Shown here: piece after piece, positions 53,313 to 61,942 of the stretch
How the letters are laid out: every line of letters starts with the position of its first letter
Position numbering within the stretch: position 1 is the first letter of the stretch
NCBI RefSeq assembly: GCF_900130045.1
Contig: NZ_FQXT01000001.1
Location: forward strand, 248,001 to 312,000
Source of the DNA: Leeuwenhoekiella palythoae
GTDB lineage: Bacteria; Bacteroidota; Bacteroidia; Flavobacteriales; Flavobacteriaceae
DNA length: 64,000 nucleotides
Direction: 5' to 3'
Notes under the pieces: generated by a model
The model's database searches: none
Told to the model about the DNA's origin: nothing
What the model saw: the letters and a program-made list of their open reading frames with translations, nothing else
Made by a program: the position numbers and the translations under genes

Positions 53313-54123
53313 TGCCAAATGGCGTGTAGGTCTTACGCTGCAGTTTGGTTTCCTTTCTAATCGCAGCATTCTTAACAAGCATTTCTTCCTTTACATAACC
53401 TCGAGCGTGATCAAGATGCACGCAAACCGCGCTATAACGTATTTGCTTAGATTTTAAACCCTTATTAAAGAGGCGTTCACCCAACTCGCGATCTTCTCCC
53501 CCATATTGCATACGCTCATCAAAACCATTAACTGCTAGTATATCTTGTTTCCAGCCGCTTGCGTTATGACCATTCCAGGTAGGTTTAGTTGGCGTGACCA
53601 GATTGAGTAATTTTGATTCAAAAGTTCCTGCAGATAGCTTTTTATTTTTTATGGAATCCTTCAATCCTTGCGCTTTAAGCCATTTGAGATCAAAACAGTG
53701 CTGTTTCTTTATATCCTCTTGCGTGATCGCCTGAGAAATAGACATGGGCAGTTTAAAATATCCGCCGGAAAGAAAATATCCAGGTTCTTTATGTTTTAAA
53801 TGTACCTGAACAAAATTGGCCTTCGGAATACAGTCTCCGTCTGACATTAAGATATATTCTGCGCTGCATGCTTCAACCGCCTTATTTAGAATAATCGTTT
53901 TTCTGAAGCCGATATCTTCGTGCCACACGTGAATTATTGGTCGGTCGAATAATGGTGATAATTGTGCTATCGCTTCTTTTGTTTCCACACCAGAACCGTC
54001 ATCTGCAATTACTATTTCAAAATCTTTAAAATCTTGATACGCGTATCCCCATAAGGTTTTCTTTAACCATTCAACGGAGTTATACGTGCTAATAATTATA
54101 GACACTTCAGGTTTTTGCTTCAT
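53296..54123 (-). CDS. Glycosyltransferase family 2 with galactosyltransferase-like C-terminus
   Basis: A 275-residue GT-A enzyme. VSIIISTYNSVEWLKKTLWGYAYQDFKDFEIVIADDGS and the metal-binding LMSDGDCIP are the GT2 hallmarks; GGEDRELGERLFNKG in the C-terminal third is the galactosyltransferase-type acceptor motif. It probably acts on LPS or surface glycan with its neighbours. It is antisense to them: its 3' end overlaps GT9, and it is divergent from the next GT2 gene with a 64-nt gap. Confidence 0.9.
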   Translation of the reverse strand: MKQKPEVSIIISTYNSVEWLKKTLWGYAYQDFKDFEIVIADDGSGVETKEAIAQLSPLFDRPIIHVWHEDIGFRKTIILNKAVEACSAEYILMSDGDCIPKANFVQVHLKHKEPGYFLSGGYFKLPMSISQAITQEDIKKQHCFDLKWLKAQGLKDSIKNKKLSAGTFESKLLNLVTPTKPTWNGHNASGWKQDILAVNGFDERMQYGGEDRELGERLFNKGLKSKQIRYSAVCVHLDHARGYVKEEMLVKNAAIRKETKLQRKTYTPFGIKKDS

Positions 54124-54187
54124 AAATCAAAGAAAACAAATTTTATGTTAAAACCATATTTTAATTAGCTTTACGCAACACTTTTAG

Positions 54188-54946
54188 ATGGAAAAACTCA
54201 CAGCGATCATACCTGTTTTCAATGAGGCGCATCATATTGAAGCCGCTATTCAATCGGTTTTATTTGCTGATGAGATTTTAATCGTAGATTCATTCAGTAC
54301 TGATGAAACGCTAAGCATTGCCAAAAAATTTCCTGTAAAAATTCTTCAGCGTGAATATGAGTATTCTGCATCTCAAAAAAATTGGGCGATACCGCAAGCA
54401 ACCCATAACTGGATTTTTATTTTAGATGCTGACGAACGTGTCACACCACAATTGCAAGAAGAAATTCAGCAAATACTTAGCAATCCGCCTCAAGATCTTG
54501 TGGGCTATTGGGTCTATCGCAACAATCATTTTATACATAAAAAAATCAAGTACAGCGGTTGGCAAAATGATAAGGTGATTCGGCTTTTTAAAAAAGACTT
54601 TTGCCGTTATAAAGACCAGCACGTTCACGCCGAGATCAGCACCACCGGGAAGCTTGATTATTTACAACATACGCTACAACATTATAGTTTTAACTCTATC
54701 CAGCAGTTTACGGCAAAACTCAATAAATATGCGGTGTGGCAAGCTAAAGATTACGATGCACGTACCGGAAAATTGACGCCTTATCATTTTATAGGTAAAC
54801 CCGTGTGGCGCTTTATCAAACATTATGTGATCCAACAAGGGTTTAGAGATGGCGTTCCCGGTTTGACCATAAGCTATCTACAGGCGTACGCGGTTTTTAT
54901 GCGTTACGTAAATCTCTGGATTCTTAGAAATTCAAAGAAAACCTGA
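54188..54946 (+). CDS. Glycosyltransferase family 2 (WaaE/KdtX-like)
   Basis: A 252-residue transferase. LTAIIPVFNEAHHIEAAIQSVLFADEILIVDSFSTDET and the WIFILDADERVTPQLQEEI metal motif, followed by GYWVYRNNHFIHKKIKYSGWQNDKVIRLF, match the WaaE family of LPS core glucosyltransferases. It ends 1 nt before the convergent Kdo-kinase-like gene. Confidence 0.9.
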   Translation: MEKLTAIIPVFNEAHHIEAAIQSVLFADEILIVDSFSTDETLSIAKKFPVKILQREYEYSASQKNWAIPQATHNWIFILDADERVTPQLQEEIQQILSNPPQDLVGYWVYRNNHFIHKKIKYSGWQNDKVIRLFKKDFCRYKDQHVHAEISTTGKLDYLQHTLQHYSFNSIQQFTAKLNKYAVWQAKDYDARTGKLTPYHFIGKPVWRFIKHYVIQQGFRDGVPGLTISYLQAYAVFMRYVNLWILRNSKKT

Positions 54947-54947
54947 G

Positions 54948-55706
54948 TTATTTCTTCCAGAATTTCACCTTCTTTTTAAAGGCTTGTTTTTTGGCAAAAT
55001 GATTTTGGAAATCCTCTGTAGCTTTCCACATAGCGGCTTTAGTTTGCCCCATATCGTAGTTTCCTACTCGGGCATATTCTTCGGCCATAATATCCACCAT
55101 TTCTTTTTTCGGAGTCAATCGCGCAAAATTCTGAATACGCGTTTCAAAATCAAGCGGCTTGAATTCCATTCTATTTAGATCAACCAAATAAAACTCGTAG
55201 CCATTTTCAGTAATGACGATCAATGTATTTCCGGCAGAATGGTCAAGAAAATGAATCTGCTTTTCGTGCATTTCATAGGTAAACCGCGTAAATGCTTTTA
55301 AGATTTCAATACGATCGGGAAAATGCTCCTCGTTAATCAAAGTTCTAAATGTGGCATCAGCATTCACCAGCTTACACGCATAAAAACTCTTTCCAAACAA
55401 GAGACCGTTTGAAGCGATGCCATACCCAATGGGAAACGGAGTCAAAACACCCAGATCAAGCAATTTACACGCATATTCATACGAGCGCTGGGCTTTAGAT
55501 TTTCTAAAATACTGGTAAGCGATTTTATTCACAAAATTAGGCACCTTGAATGCCTTGATAGTGATCTGAGTATCGTCTAGATCAAAAATTTTAATTTGAT
55601 TACGGTTGCCGTCTGCAAGAATTTTTCCTTCCTGCTCAAAATTCAAAAAGAACTCCTTTAGTTTTAAAAGATTACTTTTGACCGATTTGTGAACTGTGAC
55701 TTTCAT
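54948..55706 (-). CDS. Lipopolysaccharide (Kdo) kinase-like protein
   Basis: A 252-residue protein of the WaaP/KdkA/InaA protein-kinase-like fold. The catalytic loop is HFLDHSAGNTLIV (HxD...N form) and the metal motif VDLNRMEF takes the DFG position, with VNKIAYQYFRKSKAQRSYEYACKLL and TPFPIGYGIASNG in the N-lobe. Such kinases phosphorylate Kdo or core heptose of LPS. Between two glycosyltransferases, it supports an LPS-core role for the cluster. Confidence 0.88.
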   Translation of the reverse strand: MKVTVHKSVKSNLLKLKEFFLNFEQEGKILADGNRNQIKIFDLDDTQITIKAFKVPNFVNKIAYQYFRKSKAQRSYEYACKLLDLGVLTPFPIGYGIASNGLLFGKSFYACKLVNADATFRTLINEEHFPDRIEILKAFTRFTYEMHEKQIHFLDHSAGNTLIVITENGYEFYLVDLNRMEFKPLDFETRIQNFARLTPKKEMVDIMAEEYARVGNYDMGQTKAAMWKATEDFQNHFAKKQAFKKKVKFWKK

Positions 55707-55767
55707 GAAGAAATTTAGAGTGTAAAAGTAGTTTTAATAAAACAAGTTCTCAAAAGCAAGGCAAAGA

Positions 55768-56832
55768 ATGAAACAGATTTTTCTAGAATCTCATAATATA
55801 AAAAATCAATTTTCGGGGTTAGGGCAGTTTAACTATCACTTGATCAAGGGTTTTTATCAGAATGCACAAAGCGATTTTAAATTTACCTTGCACAGCAATA
55901 TTTCGGCAAAACTAAAAAGTGAATTTGGTACTCATTTTGACTATCAGCATTATTTTTCCTTTACACGTTATAAAGCATTACGGCTTCCTTTTAAATATGA
56001 TCTCTGGCATTCTTTAAATCAAAATACTAAAGTAGAGCCACGTTTTAAAATGCCGTATGTTCTTACTGTTCACGATGTGCATTTTGCTGAAGGGCCCGAT
56101 AGTACAGACAAAACTGCTCGTATAAAACGTTTTGAAGCAAAGCTGAAACGCGCCGACGCCTTAGTCTATATCTCGAAGTTTGCGCGCCAAGCCACACAGC
56201 AATGTTTTGATACTTCAGATAAGCCTGAATATGTGATTTACAATGGCAACCCGATGCTTGACACTTCGATTCCTGAAGATTTTATTCCTGATACAGCACC
56301 AAAAAAACCTTATTTATTCACTATTGGCGAGTTTACTGCACGAAAGAATTTTCATGCCTTGATTGATATGCTTCAGCATTTACCTGATTATGAACTTATC
56401 ATTGCCGGAAATTCTGACCGCCCTTATACCGAAAAAATAAAAGAGACTATCTCAAAAAACAAGTTGCAGAACCGTGTTTACCTTCCCGGTAAGATTTCTG
56501 AAATGGAAAAAAAATACCATTTAAAAAATAGTGCGGCTTTTGTTTTTCCATCGTTAAAAGAAGGCTTTGGAATTCCTATAATCGAAGCTTTACGTTATGG
56601 CACTCCAGTTATTACTTCAAACAACACTTCGCTTCCTGAAGTCGGTGGTGATTTTGCTACCTATTGGGAGCATTATGACCCTAAATATATGGCTGAGAAA
56701 GTTCTTGAAGGTATTGCAAATTTTCAGGATCAAAGCGTGATCAATGCCGGGATCTCGCACGCAAAATCATTTAATTGGAACGCCACTGCAAAAGAGTATC
56801 TAAATGTTTACAGATCGGTCTTAAACAAATAA
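55768..56832 (+). CDS. Glycosyltransferase family 1/4 protein
   Basis: A 354-residue GT-B enzyme. The C-terminal donor-binding region has YLFTIGEFTARKNFHALIDML, NRVYLPGKISEMEKKYHLKNSAAFVFPSLKEGFGIPIIEALRYGTPVITS and NTSLPEVGGDFATYW, including the EGFGIPIIEAL glutamate motif. It adds a sugar from a nucleotide donor to a lipid or glycan acceptor, probably in the same LPS/surface-glycan pathway as its neighbours. It follows the Kdo-kinase-like gene in opposite orientation by 61 nt. Confidence 0.92.
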   Translation: MKQIFLESHNIKNQFSGLGQFNYHLIKGFYQNAQSDFKFTLHSNISAKLKSEFGTHFDYQHYFSFTRYKALRLPFKYDLWHSLNQNTKVEPRFKMPYVLTVHDVHFAEGPDSTDKTARIKRFEAKLKRADALVYISKFARQATQQCFDTSDKPEYVIYNGNPMLDTSIPEDFIPDTAPKKPYLFTIGEFTARKNFHALIDMLQHLPDYELIIAGNSDRPYTEKIKETISKNKLQNRVYLPGKISEMEKKYHLKNSAAFVFPSLKEGFGIPIIEALRYGTPVITSNNTSLPEVGGDFATYWEHYDPKYMAEKVLEGIANFQDQSVINAGISHAKSFNWNATAKEYLNVYRSVLNK

Positions 56833-56857
56833 CTTTGCACAACTAATTTGGGACGCC

Positions 56858-57445
56858 ATGGCTATGAAAAAATACGATCAAAATATTCTCAACGAAGTAA
56901 ATGAATCTCTTGGTGTGTTGAAACGCGGTGGTTTGTTGCTGTACCCAACAGATACGGTCTGGGGCATTGGTTGCGACGCCACAAACGCTAATGCTATCGA
57001 TAAAATTTACGCACTTAAAAAGCGTAAGGAAAGTAAAGCCCTAATCTGCCTGGTAAGTGATATGAAAATGCTCAATCAGTTTGTTGAGGAAATACCGGAG
57101 GTTGCTTATAACATCTTAAAATATGCATCCCAACCCACCACAATTATCTATGATAAGCCTATTAGAATAGCTGAAAATCTTTTGGGGGAAGATAACACTT
57201 TGGGAATTCGTATTGTTCAAGACGAATTTTGCCGAACACTGATTAAAAAACTAGGTAAACCTTTAGTTTCTACTTCGGCTAATATTAGTGGCGAAAAAAC
57301 GCCTATGCGCTACCCTGAAATAAGCCAACCAATTTTGGAAGGAGTGGACTATATCGTAAATTTGCAACGCAAACATTTGTCGACCAAATCTTCAACGATC
57401 ATTAAGTTGAGTAATGACGGTCAGGTCAAGATTTTACGTAAATAA
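56858..57445 (+). CDS. tsaC: L-threonylcarbamoyladenylate synthase
   Basis: A 195-residue YrdC/Sua5-N protein that makes threonylcarbamoyl-AMP for t6A37 tRNA modification. LLLYPTDTVWGIGCDATN, KKRKESKALICLVSD and KPLVSTSANISGE are diagnostic. It lacks the extra Sua5 C-terminal domain, so it is the short form. The ATG at 56858 or the one two codons later may be the start. It leads a plus-strand row with the CCA gene. Confidence 0.94.
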   Translation: MAMKKYDQNILNEVNESLGVLKRGGLLLYPTDTVWGIGCDATNANAIDKIYALKKRKESKALICLVSDMKMLNQFVEEIPEVAYNILKYASQPTTIIYDKPIRIAENLLGEDNTLGIRIVQDEFCRTLIKKLGKPLVSTSANISGEKTPMRYPEISQPILEGVDYIVNLQRKHLSTKSSTIIKLSNDGQVKILRK

Positions 57446-57451
57446 TACTCC

Positions 57452-58882
57452 ATGCCAGTTCCTAATTTTCCGGAAGCTTTAAAGCCGAAAATCTTTGAGG
57501 TGATTACTCAAGCTTCGGAAGAATTAAACCTTGAAACCTATGTGATAGGTGGTTACGTTCGCGATTTTCTTTTAAAAAGAGGTTCCGCAAAAGATATTGA
57601 TATTGTTGCCGTAGGTAGCGGTATCGAACTTGCCGAAAAAGTGGCTTCCCTTCTACCTCATAAACCTAAAGTTCAGGTTTTTAAAACGTATGGAACCGCC
57701 ATGTTGCGGGACGGTGATATTGAAGTCGAGTTTGTAGGCGCACGCAAAGAATCTTACAACGAAAACAGCCGCAATCCTGTGGTTGAAAATGGCAGTCTCG
57801 AAGATGATCAAAACCGTCGAGATTTTACGATAAACGCGTTGGCTTTAAGTCTTAACAAAAACACTTTAGGAGACCTTATTGATCCTTTTGATGGGATTGT
57901 AGATCTTGAACGTGAGATCATAAGAACACCGCTTGATCCAGATATAACCTACAGTGATGACCCGCTGCGTATGATGCGTGCGATACGGTTTGCCACTCAA
58001 CTCGATTTTACGATCGAACGCAAATCACTCGAAGCGATCTCGGCTAATAAAGACCGCATAAAGATCATCACTAAAGAGCGTATTGTAGACGAATTGCATA
58101 AAATTATGCTGAGTAAAACACCTTCTAAAGGTTTTTTACTGCTCGAAAAAACAGGATTACTGCCTTACATTCTTCCGGAATTGACTGCACTAAAAGGCAT
58201 TGAAGAAAAAGAAGGTCAAAAGCATAAAGACAATTTTTACCACACGCTAGAAGTGGTTGATAATATTTCTGAAAATACTGAAGATCTATGGTTGCGTTGG
58301 GCTGCGCTGCTTCACGATATTGGTAAAGCGCCTACAAAACGTTTTCATAAAAAAATTGGTTGGACGTTTCACGGGCACGAATTTGTGGGTTCTAAAATGG
58401 TTTTTAAACTTTTTAAACGTTTAAAAATGCCATTGAATGAAAAAATGAAATTCGTTCAAAAATTAGTTTTGATGAGTTCGCGACCCATCGTTATCGCCGA
58501 AGATTTTGTCACTGATAGTGCGGTACGTCGTCTTATTTTTGATGCCGGCGATTATCTGGAATCGTTGATGACGCTTTGCGAGGCAGACATTACGACTAAA
58601 AATCCAAAGCGCTACCGAAAATACCATAACAACTTTAAAACGGTGCGACAAAAGATCGAAGAAGTTGAGGAGCGTGATCACGTGCGTAATTTTCAACCAC
58701 CGGTAAGTGGTGAAGAAATTATGAGCACATTCGACTTACAACCTTCAAAGGAAATCGGGATCATCAAAGAAGCGATTAAAGAAGCGATTCTTGAAGGAGA
58801 GATCTCTAATGAATATGAAGCCGCCCACGCCTTTATGTTGAAAAAAGGCAAAGAGTTAGGTCTGGAAGCTGTAAAAAGTTAA
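57452..58882 (+). CDS. CCA tRNA nucleotidyltransferase / poly(A) polymerase family with HD domain
   Basis: A 476-residue class II nucleotidyltransferase. VIGGYVRDFLLKRGSAKDIDIVAVG gives the catalytic GGxVRD and DxD motifs, RRDFTINALALS and DDPLRMMRAIRFATQL follow, and an HD hydrolase domain starts in WAALLHDIGKAPTKRF with HGHEFVGSKM. The order and length match Bacteroidota CCA-adding enzymes. It lies 6 nt after tsaC, so the two tRNA-maturation genes are cotranscribed. Confidence 0.93.
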   Translation: MPVPNFPEALKPKIFEVITQASEELNLETYVIGGYVRDFLLKRGSAKDIDIVAVGSGIELAEKVASLLPHKPKVQVFKTYGTAMLRDGDIEVEFVGARKESYNENSRNPVVENGSLEDDQNRRDFTINALALSLNKNTLGDLIDPFDGIVDLEREIIRTPLDPDITYSDDPLRMMRAIRFATQLDFTIERKSLEAISANKDRIKIITKERIVDELHKIMLSKTPSKGFLLLEKTGLLPYILPELTALKGIEEKEGQKHKDNFYHTLEVVDNISENTEDLWLRWAALLHDIGKAPTKRFHKKIGWTFHGHEFVGSKMVFKLFKRLKMPLNEKMKFVQKLVLMSSRPIVIAEDFVTDSAVRRLIFDAGDYLESLMTLCEADITTKNPKRYRKYHNNFKTVRQKIEEVEERDHVRNFQPPVSGEEIMSTFDLQPSKEIGIIKEAIKEAILEGEISNEYEAAHAFMLKKGKELGLEAVKS

Positions 58883-58903
58883 TTATTCAATACGTTTAAA
58901 ATC

Positions 58904-59926
58904 GTGTATAGAAAATCTATAATTGTTGCTCTGGTTCTGATTTATCTGGTTATAATCGCCGGAGCTGTAGTACGAATGACTGGCAGCGGAATGGGTTGCC
59001 CTGACTGGCCAAAGTGTTTTGGGTACATCATTCCTCCTACTTCTGAAACTGAATTAGAATGGACTCCCGGAAGAACCTATGAAAAGGGTCAGGTGATCAT
59101 TGTTGAAGAAACCTTACGCGTGGCAAAGTCAGATTTCACTACTACTGAAACCTTCAACCCTCAAAATTGGAACGGTTACGAAAAACACGATTATGCCATT
59201 TTTAATCCGTGGCATACGTGGATTGAGTATATCAATCGCCTATGTGGAGCGCTCGCCGGATTGGCATTTTTAGTGATGTTAGGTGCAGCAATTTTTAAAG
59301 AACGTAAGCGTAAGCGCATCTTACTCTCCCTTTTTGCAGTATTCCTCATCGGTTTTCAAGGATGGGTTGGAGCAACTGTGGTTTACTCTGTGCTTTCTCC
59401 CGTGCGCATCACGATTCATATGGTGATCGCCCTGCTCCTTGTGGCGCTATTGATTTATATGCTCTATGAATCATCTAAAATCAAACATAGGTATACGTTT
59501 GACAAGGCGTTTAGAAATGGGATGAGTATCGCTATTGTACTTACAATGACCCAGATTATACTGGGTACTCAGGTACGGCAGCATATTGATGAGCAAGTAG
59601 ATCTTGTAGGCTATGCTGCAAAAAGTTTGTGGCTAGATAATCCTGAAATCACTTTTTACATTCACCGCTCCTTCTCTATTATCGTATTTCTCTTGAATGC
59701 GTGGTTGTTTATACGCACTAGAAAATTGAATCTAGGACACCGCAGTTTCAATTGGGTGGTTCTTTTAATTTTAATCGAAATTGCGACCGGAGTATTGATG
59801 AATTATTTTGAATTTCCATTTTTGACGCAGCCGATACATTTGGTTGTCGCTTCGGTTTTATTCGGAATTCAATTCTATATTCTGCTTACAGCAACCCGAA
59901 AAGAAAAAAGTATAGAACTAGCTTAA
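58904..59926 (+). CDS. ctaA: Heme A synthase, COX15/CtaA family
   Basis: A 340-residue membrane enzyme that oxidises heme O to heme A for cytochrome oxidase. It uses a GTG start at 58904. RMTGSGMGCPDWPKCFGYIIPP after the first helix, HTWIEYINRLCGALAGLAFL, GATVVYSVLSPVRITIHMVIAL and TQIILGTQVRQHIDE give the family signature, with the His residues of the heme-binding helices. About eight helices fit the fold. It follows the CCA gene by 21 nt. Repeat copy C lies in the gap after it. Confidence 0.95.
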   Translation: MYRKSIIVALVLIYLVIIAGAVVRMTGSGMGCPDWPKCFGYIIPPTSETELEWTPGRTYEKGQVIIVEETLRVAKSDFTTTETFNPQNWNGYEKHDYAIFNPWHTWIEYINRLCGALAGLAFLVMLGAAIFKERKRKRILLSLFAVFLIGFQGWVGATVVYSVLSPVRITIHMVIALLLVALLIYMLYESSKIKHRYTFDKAFRNGMSIAIVLTMTQIILGTQVRQHIDEQVDLVGYAAKSLWLDNPEITFYIHRSFSIIVFLLNAWLFIRTRKLNLGHRSFNWVVLLILIEIATGVLMNYFEFPFLTQPIHLVVASVLFGIQFYILLTATRKEKSIELA

Positions 59927-59966
59927 GCTTTCGGCTAAATTGTATATTCGCCGCCCTTTTTTAGAT

Positions 59967-60079
59967 AAACTATCTAGGGCTATCTTATGAGGCATTGCTT
60001 GAAAGCGAGTTTTCAATTTCGAGTCGTCATTGAGATATAAGAAAGAATAAGTAAACCCTTTGACGGTTGCAACAAAAAA
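59967..60079 (+). repeat. Dispersed element, copy C
   Basis: About 113 nt in the 297-nt ctaA to pRiA4b-like gap, from AAACTATCTAGGGC to the A-run. It shares AAGCGAG, TTTTCAATTTCGAG, and AAACCCTTTGACGG...GCAACAAAAAA with copies A and B. It is the most diverged copy, with a longer middle and weaker hairpins. A 9-bp stem, GGCTGAAAA (60086-60094) / TTTTCGGCC (60115-60123), follows but has no T-run on the plus strand. Confidence 0.55.
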
Positions 60080-60223
60080 GCTTTTGGCTGAAAATCTTGA
60101 AATTTGCTCATTTTTTTTCGGCCTGTATATTTAAAAAACACACTTAATAATTAAGAAAATAGATTTTAGTTATTTACTGCTATTACCTATTTTGAAGTTA
60201 TAAATTTGCCTAAAAATTAGATT

Positions 60224-60748
60224 ATGATTTATCGTTTCCGCGTCATCCTGGATACTGAAGAAGATATCTTCAGAGACATTGAAATCGAACAGCAAGCCAC
60301 TTGCGAAGATTTTCATAATACCATCACGCAAAGTTTTGGATTTGACGGCACCGAGATGGCTTCTTTTTACATCAGTGATGATGAGTGGCGTCAGGGCGAA
60401 GAAATTCCGCTATTTGATATGAGCGAGTCTGATTTGCCCTTGCGTATGATGAATGAGACCTTGCTCGAAGATGTTCTTTCAGAAGATCAAACGCGTCTAA
60501 TCTACGTGTATGACTTTTTAAATTTGTGGACGTTTTTTGTTGAATTGGCTGAAATTGCAGAACCTCAGGACGGAGTTTCTTACCCTAATTTGATGTATGT
60601 ACACGGTCAGATTCCTGCAGAAGCGCCACCGGCAGATTTTTCTGGAGACGAAGATGATTTTGATGAGGACGACCCTTTTGCTGATGATGACGATGATTAC
60701 GATATTGAAGATTATGAAGGTCTCGACTTTGATGAAAACTGGAATTAA
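60224..60748 (+). CDS. pRiA4b ORF-3/IS1096 TnpR-passenger-like protein
   Basis: A 174-residue protein. MIYRFRVILDTEEDIFRDIEIEQQATCEDFHNTITQSFGFDGTEMASFYISDDEWRQGEEI fits the plasmid pRiA4b ORF-3 / IS1096 passenger TnpR family of unknown function; no transposase or IS ends are seen nearby, so the name does not imply a mobile element here. The C-terminal 40 residues are extremely acidic (Asp/Glu runs, e.g. DDPFADDDDDYDIEDYEG). TAAATTTG at 60201-60208 may be its -7 box. Confidence 0.86.
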   Translation: MIYRFRVILDTEEDIFRDIEIEQQATCEDFHNTITQSFGFDGTEMASFYISDDEWRQGEEIPLFDMSESDLPLRMMNETLLEDVLSEDQTRLIYVYDFLNLWTFFVELAEIAEPQDGVSYPNLMYVHGQIPAEAPPADFSGDEDDFDEDDPFADDDDDYDIEDYEGLDFDENWN

Positions 60749-60819
60749 GGGCAATTTCTATTAGATTTTACACCCATACATTTCCCTTTTTAGCTTCTAA
60801 AATCTAAACAAACACCACA

Positions 60820-61878
60820 ATGATCAACTTATATTCGGCTCAGATCGAGTCGCTTTCCATACATAGAATTGGCAACAAAAGCCGTAATGAAGGTGCTTTT
60901 TTATCTAAAGAACGGTATCACCTCAACGATGAGATCACCCCATTGATTAAGGAGTTTTTCTTTAAACCTTTTCGGGATAAAGAAGAGAATTATTACCAGT
61001 TTGTACACGAAGCTGACTTAGAATTTCACTCGTTATCTAACCTTGCTGCTTCGCTTTTTAACGATCCCAGACAATCTCACGAGATTTCTATTGAGATCGC
61101 TAAATTATTGTACGAGCAATCCAGTCATCCGCATATTAAACCTGGTGAGGTTTATGTTGCGCATATTGAAAATGCGATGATGGATAATGAAAAGGTTGAT
61201 GCTATTGGTATTTTTAAATCTGAGCTTAAACAAGATTTTCTGCAGTTTCAAGAAGGAGAAACCAACCTGCAAATGCATCTGGAACAAGGTGTGAACCTGA
61301 GCAAACTAGACAAAGGTTGCCTCATTTTTAATAAGAATGCTGAAAACGGTTACAAGATTCTTTCTATAGACTCCAACCGATATGATACTAAATACTGGCT
61401 CGAAAATTTCTTAGGCGTTGACATTCTCGCTGATGAAAACTTCTACACCAAAAAGTACTTAAAGTTCTGTCAGGATTTTGCCAAAGACGTGGTGTTGCCT
61501 GCTGAAGATAAAAAAGAAGAAGTGATGTTCATGAATCGCGCGGTGAATCATTTTGCCAAAAATGACGAGTTTGTAGAGCAAAACTTTATGAATGAAGTAA
61601 TGGAAAATCCGGCGCTGATTCCTGAGTTCAATAATTATAAAATGGAGAAAGCGCCTAAATATAAAATTGAAGATCTAACTACATTTCCTATTTCAAACAC
61701 TGCCGTTAGTGGTGCACGCAAACGCATTAAAAGTGTAATCGAGCTCGACACTAACGTTCAGATCAAGCTAGATTTTGTGAACCCTGAAAGTGCTGAGAAG
61801 TTCGTAGAAAAAGGTTGGGATGAAGAACGCCAGATGTACTATTATCTGGTTTATTTCAATAAAGAACAAAAGAGTTAA
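60820..61878 (+). CDS. Nucleoid-associated protein, NdpA-like
   Basis: A 352-residue protein matching the nucleoid-associated NdpA/YejK family by its N-terminal AQIESLSIHRIGNKSRNEG, LAASLFNDP, GEVYVAHIENAMMDNEKVDAIGIFKSELKQDF, the GVNLSKLDKGCLIFNKN segment and its length. It probably binds DNA; the precise role is unknown. It follows the pRiA4b-like gene by 71 nt and ends at a strong terminator. Confidence 0.9.
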   Translation: MINLYSAQIESLSIHRIGNKSRNEGAFLSKERYHLNDEITPLIKEFFFKPFRDKEENYYQFVHEADLEFHSLSNLAASLFNDPRQSHEISIEIAKLLYEQSSHPHIKPGEVYVAHIENAMMDNEKVDAIGIFKSELKQDFLQFQEGETNLQMHLEQGVNLSKLDKGCLIFNKNAENGYKILSIDSNRYDTKYWLENFLGVDILADENFYTKKYLKFCQDFAKDVVLPAEDKKEEVMFMNRAVNHFAKNDEFVEQNFMNEVMENPALIPEFNNYKMEKAPKYKIEDLTTFPISNTAVSGARKRIKSVIELDTNVQIKLDFVNPESAEKFVEKGWDEERQMYYYLVYFNKEQKS

Positions 61879-61902
61879 ACTACTTATAAAATTCTTAACT
61901 TA

Positions 61903-61935
61903 AAAAGCCGAATCATTACGATTCGGCTTTTGTGT
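61903..61935. terminator. Bidirectional intrinsic terminator
   Basis: Stem AAAGCCGAATC (61904-61914), loop ATTAC, GATTCGGCTTT (61920-61930), A-rich before and T-rich after; it lies between the convergent NdpA-like gene and uvrB. Confidence 0.9.
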
Positions 61936-61942
61936 TTTATAA

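Noticed and set aside
59955-59980. AGATA-AAC-TATCT with GCCC/GGGC flanks as a ctaA terminator
   Set aside because: No T-run follows on the plus strand and the stem is interrupted; it overlaps the start of repeat copy C.
60224-60748. Insertion-sequence remnant, suggested by the TnpR-passenger family name
   Set aside because: No transposase, terminal inverted repeats or target duplication around the gene; the family is common as a stand-alone chromosomal gene.
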